From: Pelobates cultripes
Taxonomy: Eukaryota; Chordata; Amphibia; Anura; Pelobatidae
Length of the DNA: 64,000 bases
Reading direction: 5' to 3'
NCBI GenBank assembly: GCA_933207985.1
Contig: OW240913.1
Span: 331,281,519-331,345,518, forward strand
Part shown: positions 36,314-48,149 of the stretch, piece by piece
Position numbering within the stretch: position 1 is the stretch's first letter
How the letters are laid out: each line of letters opens with the position of its first letter
Program-made: the position numbers and the translations under genes
Notes under the pieces: model-generated
What the model saw: the letters and a program-made list of their open reading frames with translations, nothing else
Databases searched by the model: none
What the model was told of the DNA's origin: nothing

Positions 36314-38401
36314 CCCCTTAAGGACGGAGCCAAATGTACACGTTGTGAACGAAACAAAATGAAACAAAACCTGGCATTTGCGCTACATGTCTGTCCAACC
36401 GTAATTCACCTCTTTCATATTAAATGCACTCACCCTTATTATATATCATTTTATTCAGGGGAAACAGGGCTTTCATTTAATATCAAATATTTAGCTATGA
36501 AACATAATTTAATATGAAAAAATGGGAGAAAATAAGATTTTTTTTTATTTTTTTAGTTCTACATGACATTTTAACGGTCAGTGTCATAATACTGTTTTCT
36601 TTTACTGCAATAAAATACACATATTTGTATTCAGCAAAGTCTCACGTGTAAAACAGTACCCCCTATGTACAGGTTTTATGGCGTTTTGGGAAGTTACAGG
36701 GTCAAATATAGCATGTTACATTTGAAATTGAAATTCGCCAGATTGGTTACGTTGCCTTTGAGACTGTATAGTAGCCCAGGAATGAAATTTACACCATAAT
36801 GGCATACCATTTGCAATAGTAGACAACCCAAGGTATTGCAAATGGGGTATGTCCAGTCTTTTTTAGTAGCCATTTGGTCACAAACACTGGCCAAAGTTAG
36901 CGTTAGTATTTGTTTGTGTGAAAAATGCAAAAAACGCCAATTTTGGCCAGTGTTTGTGACTAAGTGGCTACTAAAAAAGACTGGACATACCCTGTTTGCA
37001 ATACCTTAGGTTGTCTACTATTGCAAATGGTATGCCATCATAGGGGTAATTTTCATTCTTAGGCTACCATAGGGTCTCAAAGGCAACGTAACCAATCTGG
37101 CGAATTTTAATGTGAAAAAAATGAAACACAAGCCTTATATTTGACGCTGTAACTTTTGAAAACACCATAAAACCTGTACATGAGGGGTACTGTTGTACTC
37201 GGGAGACTTCGCTGAACACAAATATTTGTGTTTCAAAACAGTAAAAAGTATCGCAGCAATAATATCGTCCGTGTAAGTGCTGTTTGTGCGTGAAAAATGC
37301 AAAAAAGTCACTTTTACTGGCGATATCATCGTTGTAATACATTTAACTGTTTTGAAACACTAATATTTGTGTTCAGCGAAGTCTCCCGAGTAGAACAGTA
37401 CCCCCCATGTACAGGTTTTATGGTGTCTTGGAAAGTTATAGGGTTAAATATAGTGCTAGCAAATTAAATTCCCTTTACTTTCGGCATGGGTTGTCAGGCA
37501 GGTCCCGCTAATTGTAATTAATTAAGATACCCAATTATGTAAAATTATTACATAAATATATATGTAGAATTAATATATGTATATATATATGTATGTGAAT
37601 ATATATATATATATATATATAATTTTTTAAAATATTTTTATTTATATATAGGTATATATATATATAGGGATATATACGTATATATTTATGTATATAGATA
37701 TATATATTATTTCGTTCTACGTGTATTTTGATATAAATATATATATATATATTAATATCACAAAACAGTTAGAACGAAATAACACACATCTATATATTTT
37801 TTAATTTTTTTAAATTATTTTTTTATTTTATTTTTTAACGTATTTACATATTTAATTTTTTATATTATATATAAATATATATATAACAATAATTATATAT
37901 ATTTAATCAGTATCAGTCTACGTGTAATTTGATATTAATATAAATATATAAATATATATATATTAATAGTAAAATACACCTAGACAGTGTACGTGTGTGT
38001 GTATGTATATGTGTATATATATACTTAGATCATATATATATAATATATATATATATATATGATCTAAGTATATATTATTATTTTTTTACACTGATTAACT
38101 TTTATTTATTTTATTTTCAGCCAGCAGGGGGACCACCTGTCATTACAGGCAGCCCCCCTGCTGGCAATGCAGGAGGCAGCTACCCCTTCGCAAGGACCTC
38201 ACTCTCACATGGCCGGGGGGCTTCCAGGGGGTCAGACGTGCCGCGGGGGGCTCCCTGGGAGTCCCCCCAACTGCGATCGCCAGCGTGGGATCGCCGGCGA
38301 CCGGGTAAGTACAGAAAGACCGGAGGGCGTACTATTACGACCGGCGGCGTTTAGAGCTGCTTAAAATAGGGCATAATAGTATGCCCTCCGGTCTTAAGGG
38401 G
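36314..38401. mobile_element. 2.1-kb TTAA-flanked element with two giant internal hairpins
   Basis: TTAA at 36310-36313 and 38402-38405. Termini CCCCTTAAGGACGGAG and CCTCCGGTCTTAAGGGG form inverted repeats. Inside are a hairpin at 36731-37107 (about 180-bp arms), a second at 37138-37448 (about 150-bp arms), a long AT tract (37560-38080) and a GC-rich 3' module (38117-38330) recurring at 45880-46045. No transposase ORF is seen, so it is non-autonomous. Confidence 0.8.
37556..38080. repeat. AT-rich simple repeat tract (TA/TATG)
   Basis: Nearly 500 bp of interrupted TA, ATATAT and TTTTA tracts inside the 2.1-kb element. It includes the inverted pair 'acttagatcatatatata' / 'tatatatgatctaagt' (38021-38069). 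Confidence 0.9.
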
Positions 38402-38639
38402 TTAAGCACAAAACACCTGAGATAAACAATGGTCACTGAATTAGGTAAGGTAGGTATTACTAGTGAGCAAGATTTGCCAATATTCAATAAAACACAATAC
38501 AATTCAAGAAAACATGGGACATACTGCACCCTTCAATACCATGACAGCCATGCCCTTCAACGAATGAGCCGCTTTATTGAATCAATTATAGTCAGTTCAA
38601 AATTCTGACACTCAATGCAAGCCGCAGACAGACCATTAA

Positions 38640-39099
38640 AGCTAAGCATGCCAAGAACCATAACCACTACATAATGTATGTAGTGGTTATGGTGCCTGAA
38701 GTTCCCTGATGCCATCTCATGGTAAGTAGTCACATCATTTTAGTATGATTTGACAATTTACACGGGTCCCCCGGGCACCCGTGGCTGACAACTCCTACTT
38801 TTACTCTTCTTCAGAAGAAGAATTCTGTTATCTCTGCAGAGCTAAGCTGGCCATTGGCTGAGAGTGCCAGTAATCTTTGACAGTGAGCATGGTCCTTGAT
38901 TGCTCATGCTTTAATCTATAGAGACATCTTTCTCTTCCTGCAGAAGAAGACAAAATGTGGTGCTGACTCATGGGGGACCCCGTTAAGTTGTGTAAACTGA
39001 ACTAAAATGGACTACTTACTGTGGGATGGTGCCAAGTCACTCCTTACACCATAGCCACTACAGTGGGCTGTTGTGGTTATGGTTCTAGGTGTGTTCCTT
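38640..39099. mobile_element. Family B MITE, full length
   Basis: A 460-bp element between TTAA 38636-38639 and 39100-39103. It begins with the hairpin 'accataaccactacata'/'tgtagtggttatggt' and ends with 'accatagccactacag'/'tgttgtggttatggt'. A further repeat begins right at the shared right-hand TTAA. Confidence 0.75.
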
Positions 39100-39103
39100 T
39101 TAA

Positions 39104-39480
39104 AGGGTCACTCTAAGCACCCTAAACACCTCAGCTCGTAGTAGTGGTTATAGAGCTATGCGTCTGTGGGTGTCACGATGCCCGTTCGGCGCAGGTGCAT
39201 GAGGCGCATTAGTATGTGGTCCGTATACTTACCGCAAGTGCCTCCTCGGTCTGTCAATACTGCTGATTCTCCTTCTGGCATCCTTTACAACGATCGCCGC
39301 TACACAGCAGAACCTTTTAAAGGCTACACCTTCTCAGACATGGTTGATGATGCAGAAGTGCATGTGTCATCATGCTGGAAACACACGCCCATGTTCTGGT
39401 GTCACATGGGTCAAAATGATCAATGTTTGTTCTTTAAAAACTATATAGACCTTTTTTAGCTATTGTACTGTGCCCTGTCG
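39104..39480. mobile_element. Unclassified repeat abutting the family B MITE
   Basis: It begins AGGGTCACTCTAAGCACC after the shared TTAA (39100-39103), has a family-B-like 'gtagtagtggttatag', then unfamiliar sequence with an ORF at 39166-39459 that shows no recognised domain. The right end is not defined. Confidence 0.4.
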
Positions 39481-39765
39481 TGGTTTCTATCCAGTGGTTA
39501 TTCGAGAGCGCATTTTTCGTGGAGTATCTTTGACTTTTCTAAACTTGCATTTTTCTTAATCATTCTCCTCTCTATTGTCCCTGGCCTTTGCTTGCTCTAT
39601 CGTATATGCTACTTTCTGTCTCCCTGATCTTGGCTTGCCTTCTACTACTCTATTTTGCATTCAGTCCAAGACCTGATAATATGCGTTTATCTTCCACGAT
39701 ATATTTATCATTGTTTACTTAACTTCTGTGGATTGAGTTACAATGAACTGTGACAATGGACACTA

Positions 39766-39934
39766 GACATGTGCAATTCGGTACGGTCCGAATGGAAATT
39801 AGGATGAATTTTGGACATTCAGATGCTTCCGAATGTCGGAAGTGCCGAATTTCCGAAGGGCCGAACTGAATTGCCAAAGTGTCAAAGAACCGAACCGGAT
39901 TGCCAGTGAAAAGTGAAAAGTGGCAAAATGGGAG
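39766..39934. repeat. CCGAA/TTCGG-rich interspersed repeat
   Basis: 'acatgtgcaattcggtac' is followed by many 'ccgaat', 'gccgaa' and 'cgaaccg' words. It resembles a repeat often seen in frog sequences; the class is unknown. Confidence 0.4.
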
Positions 39935-40045
39935 GGGTAGGGTTAGGGATAGGGGTTACGTAGGGTTAGGAGTAGTGTTGGGGTAGGGTTAGGGTAAGAT
40001 TAGGGTTGGGTTAGGAGTAGGGTTAGGGGTAGGGTAGGGCTAATT
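39935..40045 (+). repeat. Degenerate telomere-like (TTAGGG) tract
   Basis: About 110 bp dominated by GGGTTA, GGGTTAGGAGTA and GGGTAGGGTTAGGG variants, with several exact TTAGGG units. It may be an interstitial telomeric tract or simple G/T-rich expansion. Confidence 0.75.
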
Positions 40046-40148
40046 TTAAATCCCACATTTATGCCTAAAAGTACAAACTATGTAGTTTATATACCCATCT
40101 CATTTCTTGTCGACAAAGCGTTTTCGTGAAATCTTCCCTTTCAACTCT

Positions 40149-40260
40149 CAAAGGGACTCTCCAGTGCCAGGAAAACATTTGTTTTCCTGGTACTGCAGGA
40201 CCCTGCAATGCCCCACTCCCACCCACCAGCCCATGTTGCTGAAGGGGTTAAAACTCATTA
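40149..40260 (-). mobile_element. Family A MITE terminal fragment
   Basis: 'agggactctccagtgccagg', 'aaacatttgttttcctggta' and 'tgctgaaggggttaaaac' match the 3' end of family A on the minus strand. The TTAA is mutated (CTCAA). Confidence 0.65.
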
Positions 40261-43200
40261 AAGTATGTGGGAGAAGTTAGCTGATAATGAGCATTCCATA
40301 ACTTATTTTGGAATCTACCATACCTGCTCCTATATCCTTTTATTGTAGTAGCTTCTTAGTCCCACCTATTTACTGATGGCCACAAAAACAGATGCGTATA
40401 TGCCTGCCTCCCAACCATCCCAATTCTTGCGAGACAGTCCAATTTTTGGGTCATATTCCACTGTTTAGCTTTTCTCTAGATTATATCTTAGGCTAGGAGC
40501 TCTTTTATCAACTTGTGCATATGCATTGACCCGCCAGTGCTTCCCTATGAGAAAGCATCGGCTTGACGGAGAGCATCAGTATTGGGATCTCAACCAATGG
40601 AGGAGTGGCGGTGGCATGCTGGGGAAATAAGATGGGTAAAATTCTTAATTCTATAAAATTTTTGGGGGTGGTTAATCTAACTAGCTATAATAGCTATTAT
40701 AATACACTAACAGAATCATATATTTAAAAAATTATATCGATATATCAAAAATGTGAGTGATAGAATATTTTTTTTAAATATGAAAACTTTTTTTTTTAAG
40801 TTTATCCAAAAATATTAAAAAATTTGAAAAAAACTAAAATTTTATGCACCACCACCCCCACAACACAAGCCAGGACCCACCCAGTCCCATTCATCCCCCC
40901 TCCCCCACTCAGTACCCAATGTACTGCCTGCTTTTCCCATGTACTAGTATCGAAATTTGGCAGAGTAGGCAGTTAAGAGCCATGGACCCCATGTATCCAT
41001 ATGTGCCTATGTTCTACCCTATGCAGAGCGCCAAAGCTCCTCAGGAACCCTCAGTTCCACCATCCTGGTAAACCAGAGAGACATTGGCACTGGTGAGGCC
41101 TGCTTCCAATACAGGGCATTAGCTGCTTAGCTACGTGTAAGTTGAGGATCGTCAGTTTGTATCCATTTTTTTCAATAAGCTGTTTATATAAACTCTTTCT
41201 CAGACTTCCGTTGGACCATTATTTCTTCATGTTTATCACATACATCTTTTTCAGTAGAGCTTTTTTTAACCCTCATAAAATATTTGCAAATGCCTTGAAC
41301 ACTGTAATCATGTTTAACTACTTTAACAATTTTTGATTCCTCCTGTTGTTTCTTGTTTATATGCTGTTGGTGTAAATGGATCACTACAGAGAGGTGTGGA
41401 TGTGTTATGACATATCACTGTCTCTCGATGTAATGTCACCTTCTTTCTACCCATGATGTTTGTGTTACTGATGCTCTGATGGATCTCAATGAAATAGTAG
41501 CTGGAAAATAGCACATGACACACAGACGGTTAATCAATGCAATCCCACCATGCTACCTAACTAATAGAGGCGTGTGCAACAAAGTTCTGTTCCCTAGCAC
41601 CCCTCCCAACAATCACTTAGGGGTCATCCCCTAAGTAGCCTAACATAAGACTATACTACTAATATACCTTCTTTTAATTATTGAGAAAAGTAAAAATAAG
41701 AAATACAATAATATCCTCCTGTCCCTTTCAACAACTACAGAGACCTGGGGCGATAGATACCCACATCCAGCCCACATTCCCACTCTAGCAACAACTGCAT
41801 GCCCCCATTTACAAATTGTTCTTTTCAAAGGACCATAAAGAGGTTTGTATATCTGGTGTGGTGGCATTTCCATACTTCTGCATGTAAGCCTTCTCCACAA
41901 ACCAATAACAATTATTATTCAACATTACATGAATTTGCTTCAAAATGTAATCTGTTTGCTCCATAAAAGAATCAATTTATAAAAAAAAAACAACTCTTAT
42001 GGCATTCCTGGGAAACATATTCCTAATGCTGTAGTGTAGTAGTACATATTAAATTAAATTTTTTAACCTTTAATAAATATATTACAAAAAAAGGTTTTAC
42101 TTACCACTTACCACACACTCTGTCTTGCTCCTCCTATTGCAACATGATCCTGGAGTTGTCACTTCCACAATGATTGTCCATTCCAATGCTCCTCATAGAG
42201 AAGCTTCGGGGATGAGATGCGCATGAACTGTGAGCCCTGGGCTGAGGTTCAATGAAATGCTTCTCATATGGAAGCACTGCTTCTATCTATGCTTCCTTAT
42301 GAGTTGCATTTGATGACATGAGACATCCTCATGTCCGTCGAACATCACATGACTAAGCAAAACTCAGTAGTTGCAGAATAAGCACCTCTATTGACTGTCC
42401 GGAAGGCAGCCACCAAAGGCATGTTTAGCCCTTCATAAACATCTACTAAACAGCAATGTTTTTGATTGAAAGGTTGATTGAAAGGCTGAAAGGCTAGATT
42501 TGAATGCTGAATTTGAGTGTTAAATCTAAATATTTAAAATTTATACTCAACGTTTTTTACATGTGTATTATTGTATATTATTATTATATAAAGTATTATT
42601 ATATATTATTATATAAAATTTCATTATATATTATTGTTGCCATGCCACCATTCTCCAGTGTAATATCAAACTATTTAGGCATTCCCTTATTTATATATAG
42701 CCTCTATTGTAAACAGTGAGGGTGCTCTGATTGTTGATGTGAATTCTAAAAATACACAGTTATTCAACAAAGTGAGAATCCAAAGTGACTTTCACATTTA
42801 TGGTCAGAAAAGCCAAACTGGAGAAAGTCAGCTATGCTTTCAGTTCATCTACTTTGGCCTTGCATTTAAAATTATCTTAGAATTCACTTTGAATGCTCAC
42901 CTTAGTAAATAACCCTGTTAATGTAGTAATACTGTCTCTATCACAAGGCTAACAAGGCGTTTGCCTTGGGCGGCAGTTTTCAGGGGTGTGGCAAACAAAT
43001 GATTCATTGCACCCGCAATGTCCCTCTACTAATCTTCTGGTCATTTTCCCAATAAGATAATGGTAGACTCTAAGAGGGATGTTCTTAGCGGGTATACTGC
43101 CTGTCTGGACGTGTTTAGAAATAGTCTGGCTGCCCTTATTATATCACTCTGTCTGCTGTGTGCAAGCAGGAGCAGCAATTACATGGCTGATGCCCCACCT

Positions 43201-44385
43201 GCCTGGCATTACACTCCAGGAAGTCCCACCTCCTGTATAGCAGAGGAGCAGGGCAGTGCAAGGGTGCAGCATCCATGTGCTACCACGTCGTGCACTGCAC
43301 CTGGGGGGATATCTATCATGTGCCACTGACCCCACCTGAGCATGTAAGGGATGAAAGAGGGCTGCTTGCTGTGTGTGTGTTTGTTTATGAATGTGTTTAT
43401 AGTAGTGTGAGTATGTATATACATTAAGCAGTCTGTATGTGTGAATTGGTGTATGTATTAGGCAGTGTGTATGTGTATGTATTAGGTAGTGTGTGTGTGT
43501 CTATGTTTTAGCCTAATACATACACACACTGCCTAATACATACAGACACCTAATGCCTAATACTATGATATACTATAGCAAACTCCTCCACTAGGTTATA
43601 CTGGTGCAATGGCGACACATTTACAAAAGAGAAATCCAAAAAGCGGCAGAAGAAGCCTCACTGATTAAGCTTCTCCTGCTGTCATCTTAAATTCTCTCTT
43701 TGAAACGCGGAAGTTTGTTACATCAGCAGAGATTTTGCCGTTGTTTGCAACTGTGTCAATTTACGACCCTCTTTGAAGAATCCCTATAGATGTGGGTTTT
43801 AAACAGGAAGAGGTGTGGCCTTGACAGGAAGGGGTGGGGCAAATATAGATTAGGGGTGCCTGAGTTTAATTGTGGCTAGGGCAGCACAAAACCAAAATAC
43901 ACCACTGAATGTAGTGACAGTGACAGCAATGCATCCTTTGTCTAGTGAAAAGCGAGTGGGAGGATCATTGGAAACTAACAGATAAAGGGTTTCCTGAAAT
44001 TGCCTTATATTACAGCAGGGGATTAGTAAACAGAAACTGCACTGCTTGACCGATATCCTTGAACTGACCATCCATATGATAGGGCAATTTGGAGCCTTCT
44101 GCAAATTCCTTTGATTTAAATGGGGTTACAATGCATGTATTCATCAACATATCAGTAGATGTCTGAGAAGGAAATATAGAATAGGAATCTTGTTGCCACT
44201 CTAGCGGAGTTACTGTAATGACAACGAGGTTGTATAGTGATGGTTTTTGTTTATTTTTCCATGTCTGAACCGTAGAGAACAGTTGGACACATTTCTTTTT
44301 TTTTGTTTTGCAAGTAGTTACATACTTTTTCCATACATTAAAATTTTTATTGGGGAGGCGAAGCTAGCTCTCGACACATAACGGC
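40261..44385. other. Intergenic, unclassified old repeats
   Basis: No gene recognised. MITE-like 42100-42440 ('atgctcctcatagagaagct', 'aatgcttctcatatggaagc') is too diverged to delimit. A GT-rich tract at 43366-43505 is followed by its inverted CA counterpart (43511-43560), again pairing 'cctaatacatac' with 'gtatgtattagg'. The 42955-43330 stretch looks like another interspersed repeat. Confidence 0.4.
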
Positions 44386-45080
44386 TCAGAATCGGGCATC
44401 ATAAGGGGCACTTCCAACACCAGCAAAACCTGGAGTTACTCCACTAGCGATGGGAAAGTAGACAAAACATTTGCAGCCGGATCAGCCCAGATTTACCGCT
44501 GATATTGGTGATCTGTAGCAGAGGCCATGTGGCGATACCAGGCCTGACATGGCAGACCTTGATGATTTCACTGACGCATCTGATGACTTCCCTCTCCACA
44601 ACATGGATGATTTGAGCTACAAGGGACCGCCCAAGCCCACTCAATCAATTACAAAACACTCTCTTCCGGTCACAACTCTCTTGGCAGAACTCCGTCAGAC
44701 CCTATCTGCTTAAATCTCCCAGGTGAGAGAGGATGTAAGGGGGTTCACTGCCCACCTCACCACAGTGGAGCAGACCACAGAGTCACACACCATCCAAATG
44801 TCAGAACTACGGAAACAGGTCAGCGCATGATCTGGCAGCCCAGATAGATAAAAGGAGATGGAAGCATCTAAAGTTTAGGGGATTGTCAGATGGCGTTACA
44901 GCTACGGAACTACTGTATTTCCTTTGTAGGCTGGTCATGGCTGTACTGCCCCCAAAACAAGCGAGAGGTATCTTACTAGATGGCATATTTCACCTCCCTA
45001 AGCCTCAGGCCTCCAAGACCTCAGCCACCTGCGACCTCCTGGTAAGTTCCAAAAAGACAAAGCTGCCTTCCTAAATGCAA
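44386..45080 (+). pseudogene. L1/Tx1-type LINE ORF1 remnant
   Basis: Plus-strand conceptual translation gives LLAELRQTLSA, a coiled-coil-like VREDVRGFTAHLTTVEQTTE, then after a frame change LKFRGLSDGVTATELLYFL and IFHLPKPQASKTSATCDLL. This is the order in L1 ORF1 proteins: coiled coil, RNA-binding domain with R-G-(L/I), and the (R/H)-x-PKP motif. Several in-frame stops and frame changes mean it is not functional. Confidence 0.7.
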
Positions 45081-45260
45081 CTTGAGGGAAAACGCCATAC
45101 CAATTTAAAGAAATGGAACTTACCTTCTTCTCAGACCTCTAAAATGGAGGAAGTCTCTCCAACTCCTGGCATCCACTCTCTCTACGCATGGTGAGAAGTA
45201 TCGGTGGGGCTCATCTTGCTCCCTGCTCATCCAGCACCAAGATGCAGAGCACAAGGTTTC

Positions 45261-45520
45261 CAATGCATTGGAAAATAACGACCAACTTTTCAGTCCCCGC
45301 TCGGGACTTTCCTCAGGGTCAGGATTAACAGTTAATCCTGACCCTGAGGAAAGTCCCGAGTGGGGACTGAAACGTTGGTCGTTATTTTTTAACAAATTCA
45401 AAGAAATTTTCATTTTTTAAAGTCTGGTGAGCAGCCATTAATTTTTGGATATTTGCATTAATTGGAGCTTTGGTTTATGTGCCCGGCATTGGAACGTGAG
45501 TGCAGGGGATCTTTATATAT
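45261..45520. mobile_element. Palindromic Penelope-like repeat with hammerhead-like core
   Basis: A perfect-looking head-to-head palindrome at 45261-45388 centred near 45325 ('gttaatcctgaccctgag' and its complement). The plus-strand copy reads CTGAGGA (45344-45350), stem AGTCCC...GGGACT, GAAAC (45369-45373). The mirror copy has GAAAA instead of GAAAC. It continues to a 'tgcccggcattggaacgtga' end and then (TA)n (45517-45531). Confidence 0.6.
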
Positions 45521-45531
45521 ATATATATATA

Positions 45532-45793
45532 ATCCAGATATAAAGTTGGCTGCACTCCGGTCTTTAAGTTTCCAATATTTATTAAGTATATAAACAATAC
45601 CTGATCCTGAAGAAAGTCCCAGGAGGGACTGAAACATTGATCGTTTTTATTTTTTTGTATACTTAATAAATATTGGAAATTTAAAGACCGGCGTGCAGCC
45701 ATCTTTATATCCAGATTATATAATTTTGGGAGCCCAAGGAGAGTGCACCCGGCATTTGGAAACCCTCAAAGCGTGAGTGCAAGGAACTATTTG

Positions 45794-45797
<4 letters not shown>
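45532..45797. mobile_element. Second Penelope-like repeat with hammerhead-like core
   Basis: 'tccagatataaagttggctg' at the left is inverted at about 45695-45715. Arms 'ccaatatttattaagtata' and complement flank the core CTGAAGA (45607-45613), stem AGTCCC...GGGACT, GAAAC (45631-45635). It ends with 'gcacccggcatttggaaacc' and 'gagtgcaagg' before (TA)n, as in the neighbouring copies. Confidence 0.6.

Positions 45798-45842
<45 letters not shown>
45798..45842. repeat. (TA)n microsatellite
   Basis: About 22 TA units directly after a Penelope-like repeat. Confidence 0.97.
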
Positions 45843-45845
<3 letters not shown>

Positions 45846-45879
45846 ACATTTATTAACTTTCTTTTTTTTTTTTGTTCAG

Positions 45880-46045
45880 TTCAGGCAGTCCCCCTGCTGG
45901 CAGCACTATGGACACCTATGGTGGAGTGGTCACATGGCCCCTGGGGGTCCTTTTTTGCAGACAGTCCAGACAGCACAGATAGTCCCCCCCTTAGAAGAAG
46001 AAGATCGATCGCCGGCGGGGGAACGGCGACGATCGGTAAGTACAT
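45880..46045. mobile_element. GC-rich 3'-module fragment of the TTAA 2.1-kb element
   Basis: 'aggcagtccccctgctggca', 'cgatcgccggcgggg' and 'cggtaagtac' match the module at 38117-38310 in order. The left side is replaced by TA repeat and T run. Confidence 0.6.
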
Positions 46046-46591
46046 GAGAGAGGGATAGGGAGGGAGGGAAGGGGTGACCTTATGGTGGGAAAATGTTCCG
46101 TTTAGTGTACATATTTATATTTTGCAGGACACTGATTGATCAATTTTTGCACCCTTTTGGTTTGTCTGAATACCGAAAAAGATCTTGACAAAATTTATCC
46201 AAATCAAAATGCCCCATGAATGATCCAGAATAGACTGAAACAAAAAAAAAAATGTTCCAAATCGATTCTGCCGAACCAATTGTTTCCGCCATGCAGAAGT
46301 CTAATTTGTATGAAGCATTACAATTGCTAATTATTTTTCTAAAAAACATATTAGATCTCTATGATTTTTTTAAGACAACTTAGTAACAGAATTCAGCTTC
46401 TCGCCAGTGACCAGAACATGCAATAACGAAAGTAAACTAATGTTTTTAATGGCCACTCCTGTCTTCTATAAAATCCATATATTACAGAAGAATGCAATTA
46501 AAATACAGTATGCAAGTTTGACAACTAAATCTGAAATTCCTTCTGTATGTTGTTTGATGCAAATTACATGGGATTTAAAACAGTTAATTAA

Positions 46592-46734
46592 AGGGACACT
46601 ATAGCCACGCAGACCATTTCAGCTCATGGTGGTGCAACAACCCTGTCCCCCTTAGTCCTGCAATGTAATTCGGGGGGAAGGGTGACCAGAAGGCATAGTC
46701 TATTCCTTTGTATTCTTAACACTATAGAATCCCT
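46592..46734 (+). mobile_element. Family A MITE, 143-bp deletion derivative
   Basis: TTAA 46588-46591, then AGGGACACTATAGCCACG and terminal hairpin remnants. The right end CACTATAGAATCCCT is followed by a mutated TTCA. The middle 350 bp are absent. Confidence 0.78.
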
Positions 46735-46738
46735 TTCA

Positions 46739-48120
46739 ACTTCATGTCTAGTGAATATTGCACATTTAAATGACAAGATTAAAATCCATTTTATTTTTAT
46801 ACTACGTGTATCCTAAAATGTGTTTCATATATTAATCCAAAACAAGGCAGAACTGTTTGTAACAAACATAGTCTTAGTCTTAGTGACAGTCTGTGAGTAG
46901 ATAATTTATGCTTAGCAATTGTGGTTGTAGTGGTACTCCATCAGTCATTTTTTATAAAATGTTTAGCAAATGTGGTTTAAGTGGTATCCTGTGGTTAAAT
47001 TATTTTGATATAGGTAACAAGTGTAGTCTTAATGGCATCCTGTGGTCAAATTATTATGATATACATAACATTGTGTGGTCTTAGTGGCACATTTGGATAA
47101 ATTAGTGGCACCCAGTAGGTAGATTATTGGGATCACTTTCATGAATGCAGTCTGAGGTTCCTGTACTCCATGAACAATAGAACTTCCAGTAATTTTCCTG
47201 TTTCAGGACATCCTGACTGTTAAGCAAGAAAGCTGCATAAGGCAGACTTGAACTGTTTTGATAAATTATATGGACTGTCTAGCCTTGTCTAGTTTCATTC
47301 GTTCTTCAAAGTAAATGAGATTGAAGAGTCTTGTTGTACATCTTTATGAACGTTTATGCAGACAAAAGGAGAAGCATAATATTATTTCTTCCCTTTGAAG
47401 TTTACATGTCATTGTATTATACATGCATAATAAATAAATATTAATTAAAAAGGAACATACCTCTATGAAAGGATAAAGGCTGTACAAAGCTGATAAGTAT
47501 ACTATGGGATATAATACCATAGAGGGGTTTTGGAAACTTAACCCACAAGAGTGAAAGTTGTGTTTCTAGAACCCCAAGACACCCTAATTTTACTATACAC
47601 ATTCCACACATTTATACTTTTGATATTATTTTGATATTCTTAATCCTATATGTAGAAACAGAAAGAGGTAGAAGACCGTGAGTACAATCCCACTCCCACG
47701 CACTCTACCCTAGGGTAATAGTGCCGGGTGTAACCCCTAGTCTTCTGTACCGCAGGGAGACTCCAGGGGTCTCCAGGGGCTTAACCCCAATGTAAACACC
47801 AAACAAAAAACCAAAAGGATAGATGCTACTGGTCTCAGTGCAGACGAAGCCCTGAGACCAGGTACATCACCTGGATATATAGCAATGTAGCAATGTAGAA
47901 TCAGGATATCAATATACTGGCTAAAATATCCAAAAACCATATATAAATAATGAGACCATAAGGTAAGTGTAAAATAAAGTATATACAAGTGTAACTAATA
48001 CAACTATGCATCCAAGACATAAACCAGGTAAGGGTAACTCATATATATGTATAGAGATCTAATACAAGGTACTAAAATAGAGATTTATTGAAAAACTGAC
48101 TTAAAAATGAGAAAATCAAC
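46739..48120. other. Intergenic, contains a candidate conserved patch 47130-47420
   Basis: No gene recognised. The first part (46860-47110) has degenerate short repeats of 'gtcttagtggca' type; the later part is ordinary AT-rich DNA. Confidence 0.4.
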
Positions 48121-48149
48121 GAGAACCTAATGGCGGTGGACCCCCTTGA

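Noticed and set aside
36731..37107. Giant hairpin as a miRNA precursor
   Set aside because: Arms of about 180 bp are far too long and lie inside a transposable element; a source of siRNA would be more plausible than a miRNA.
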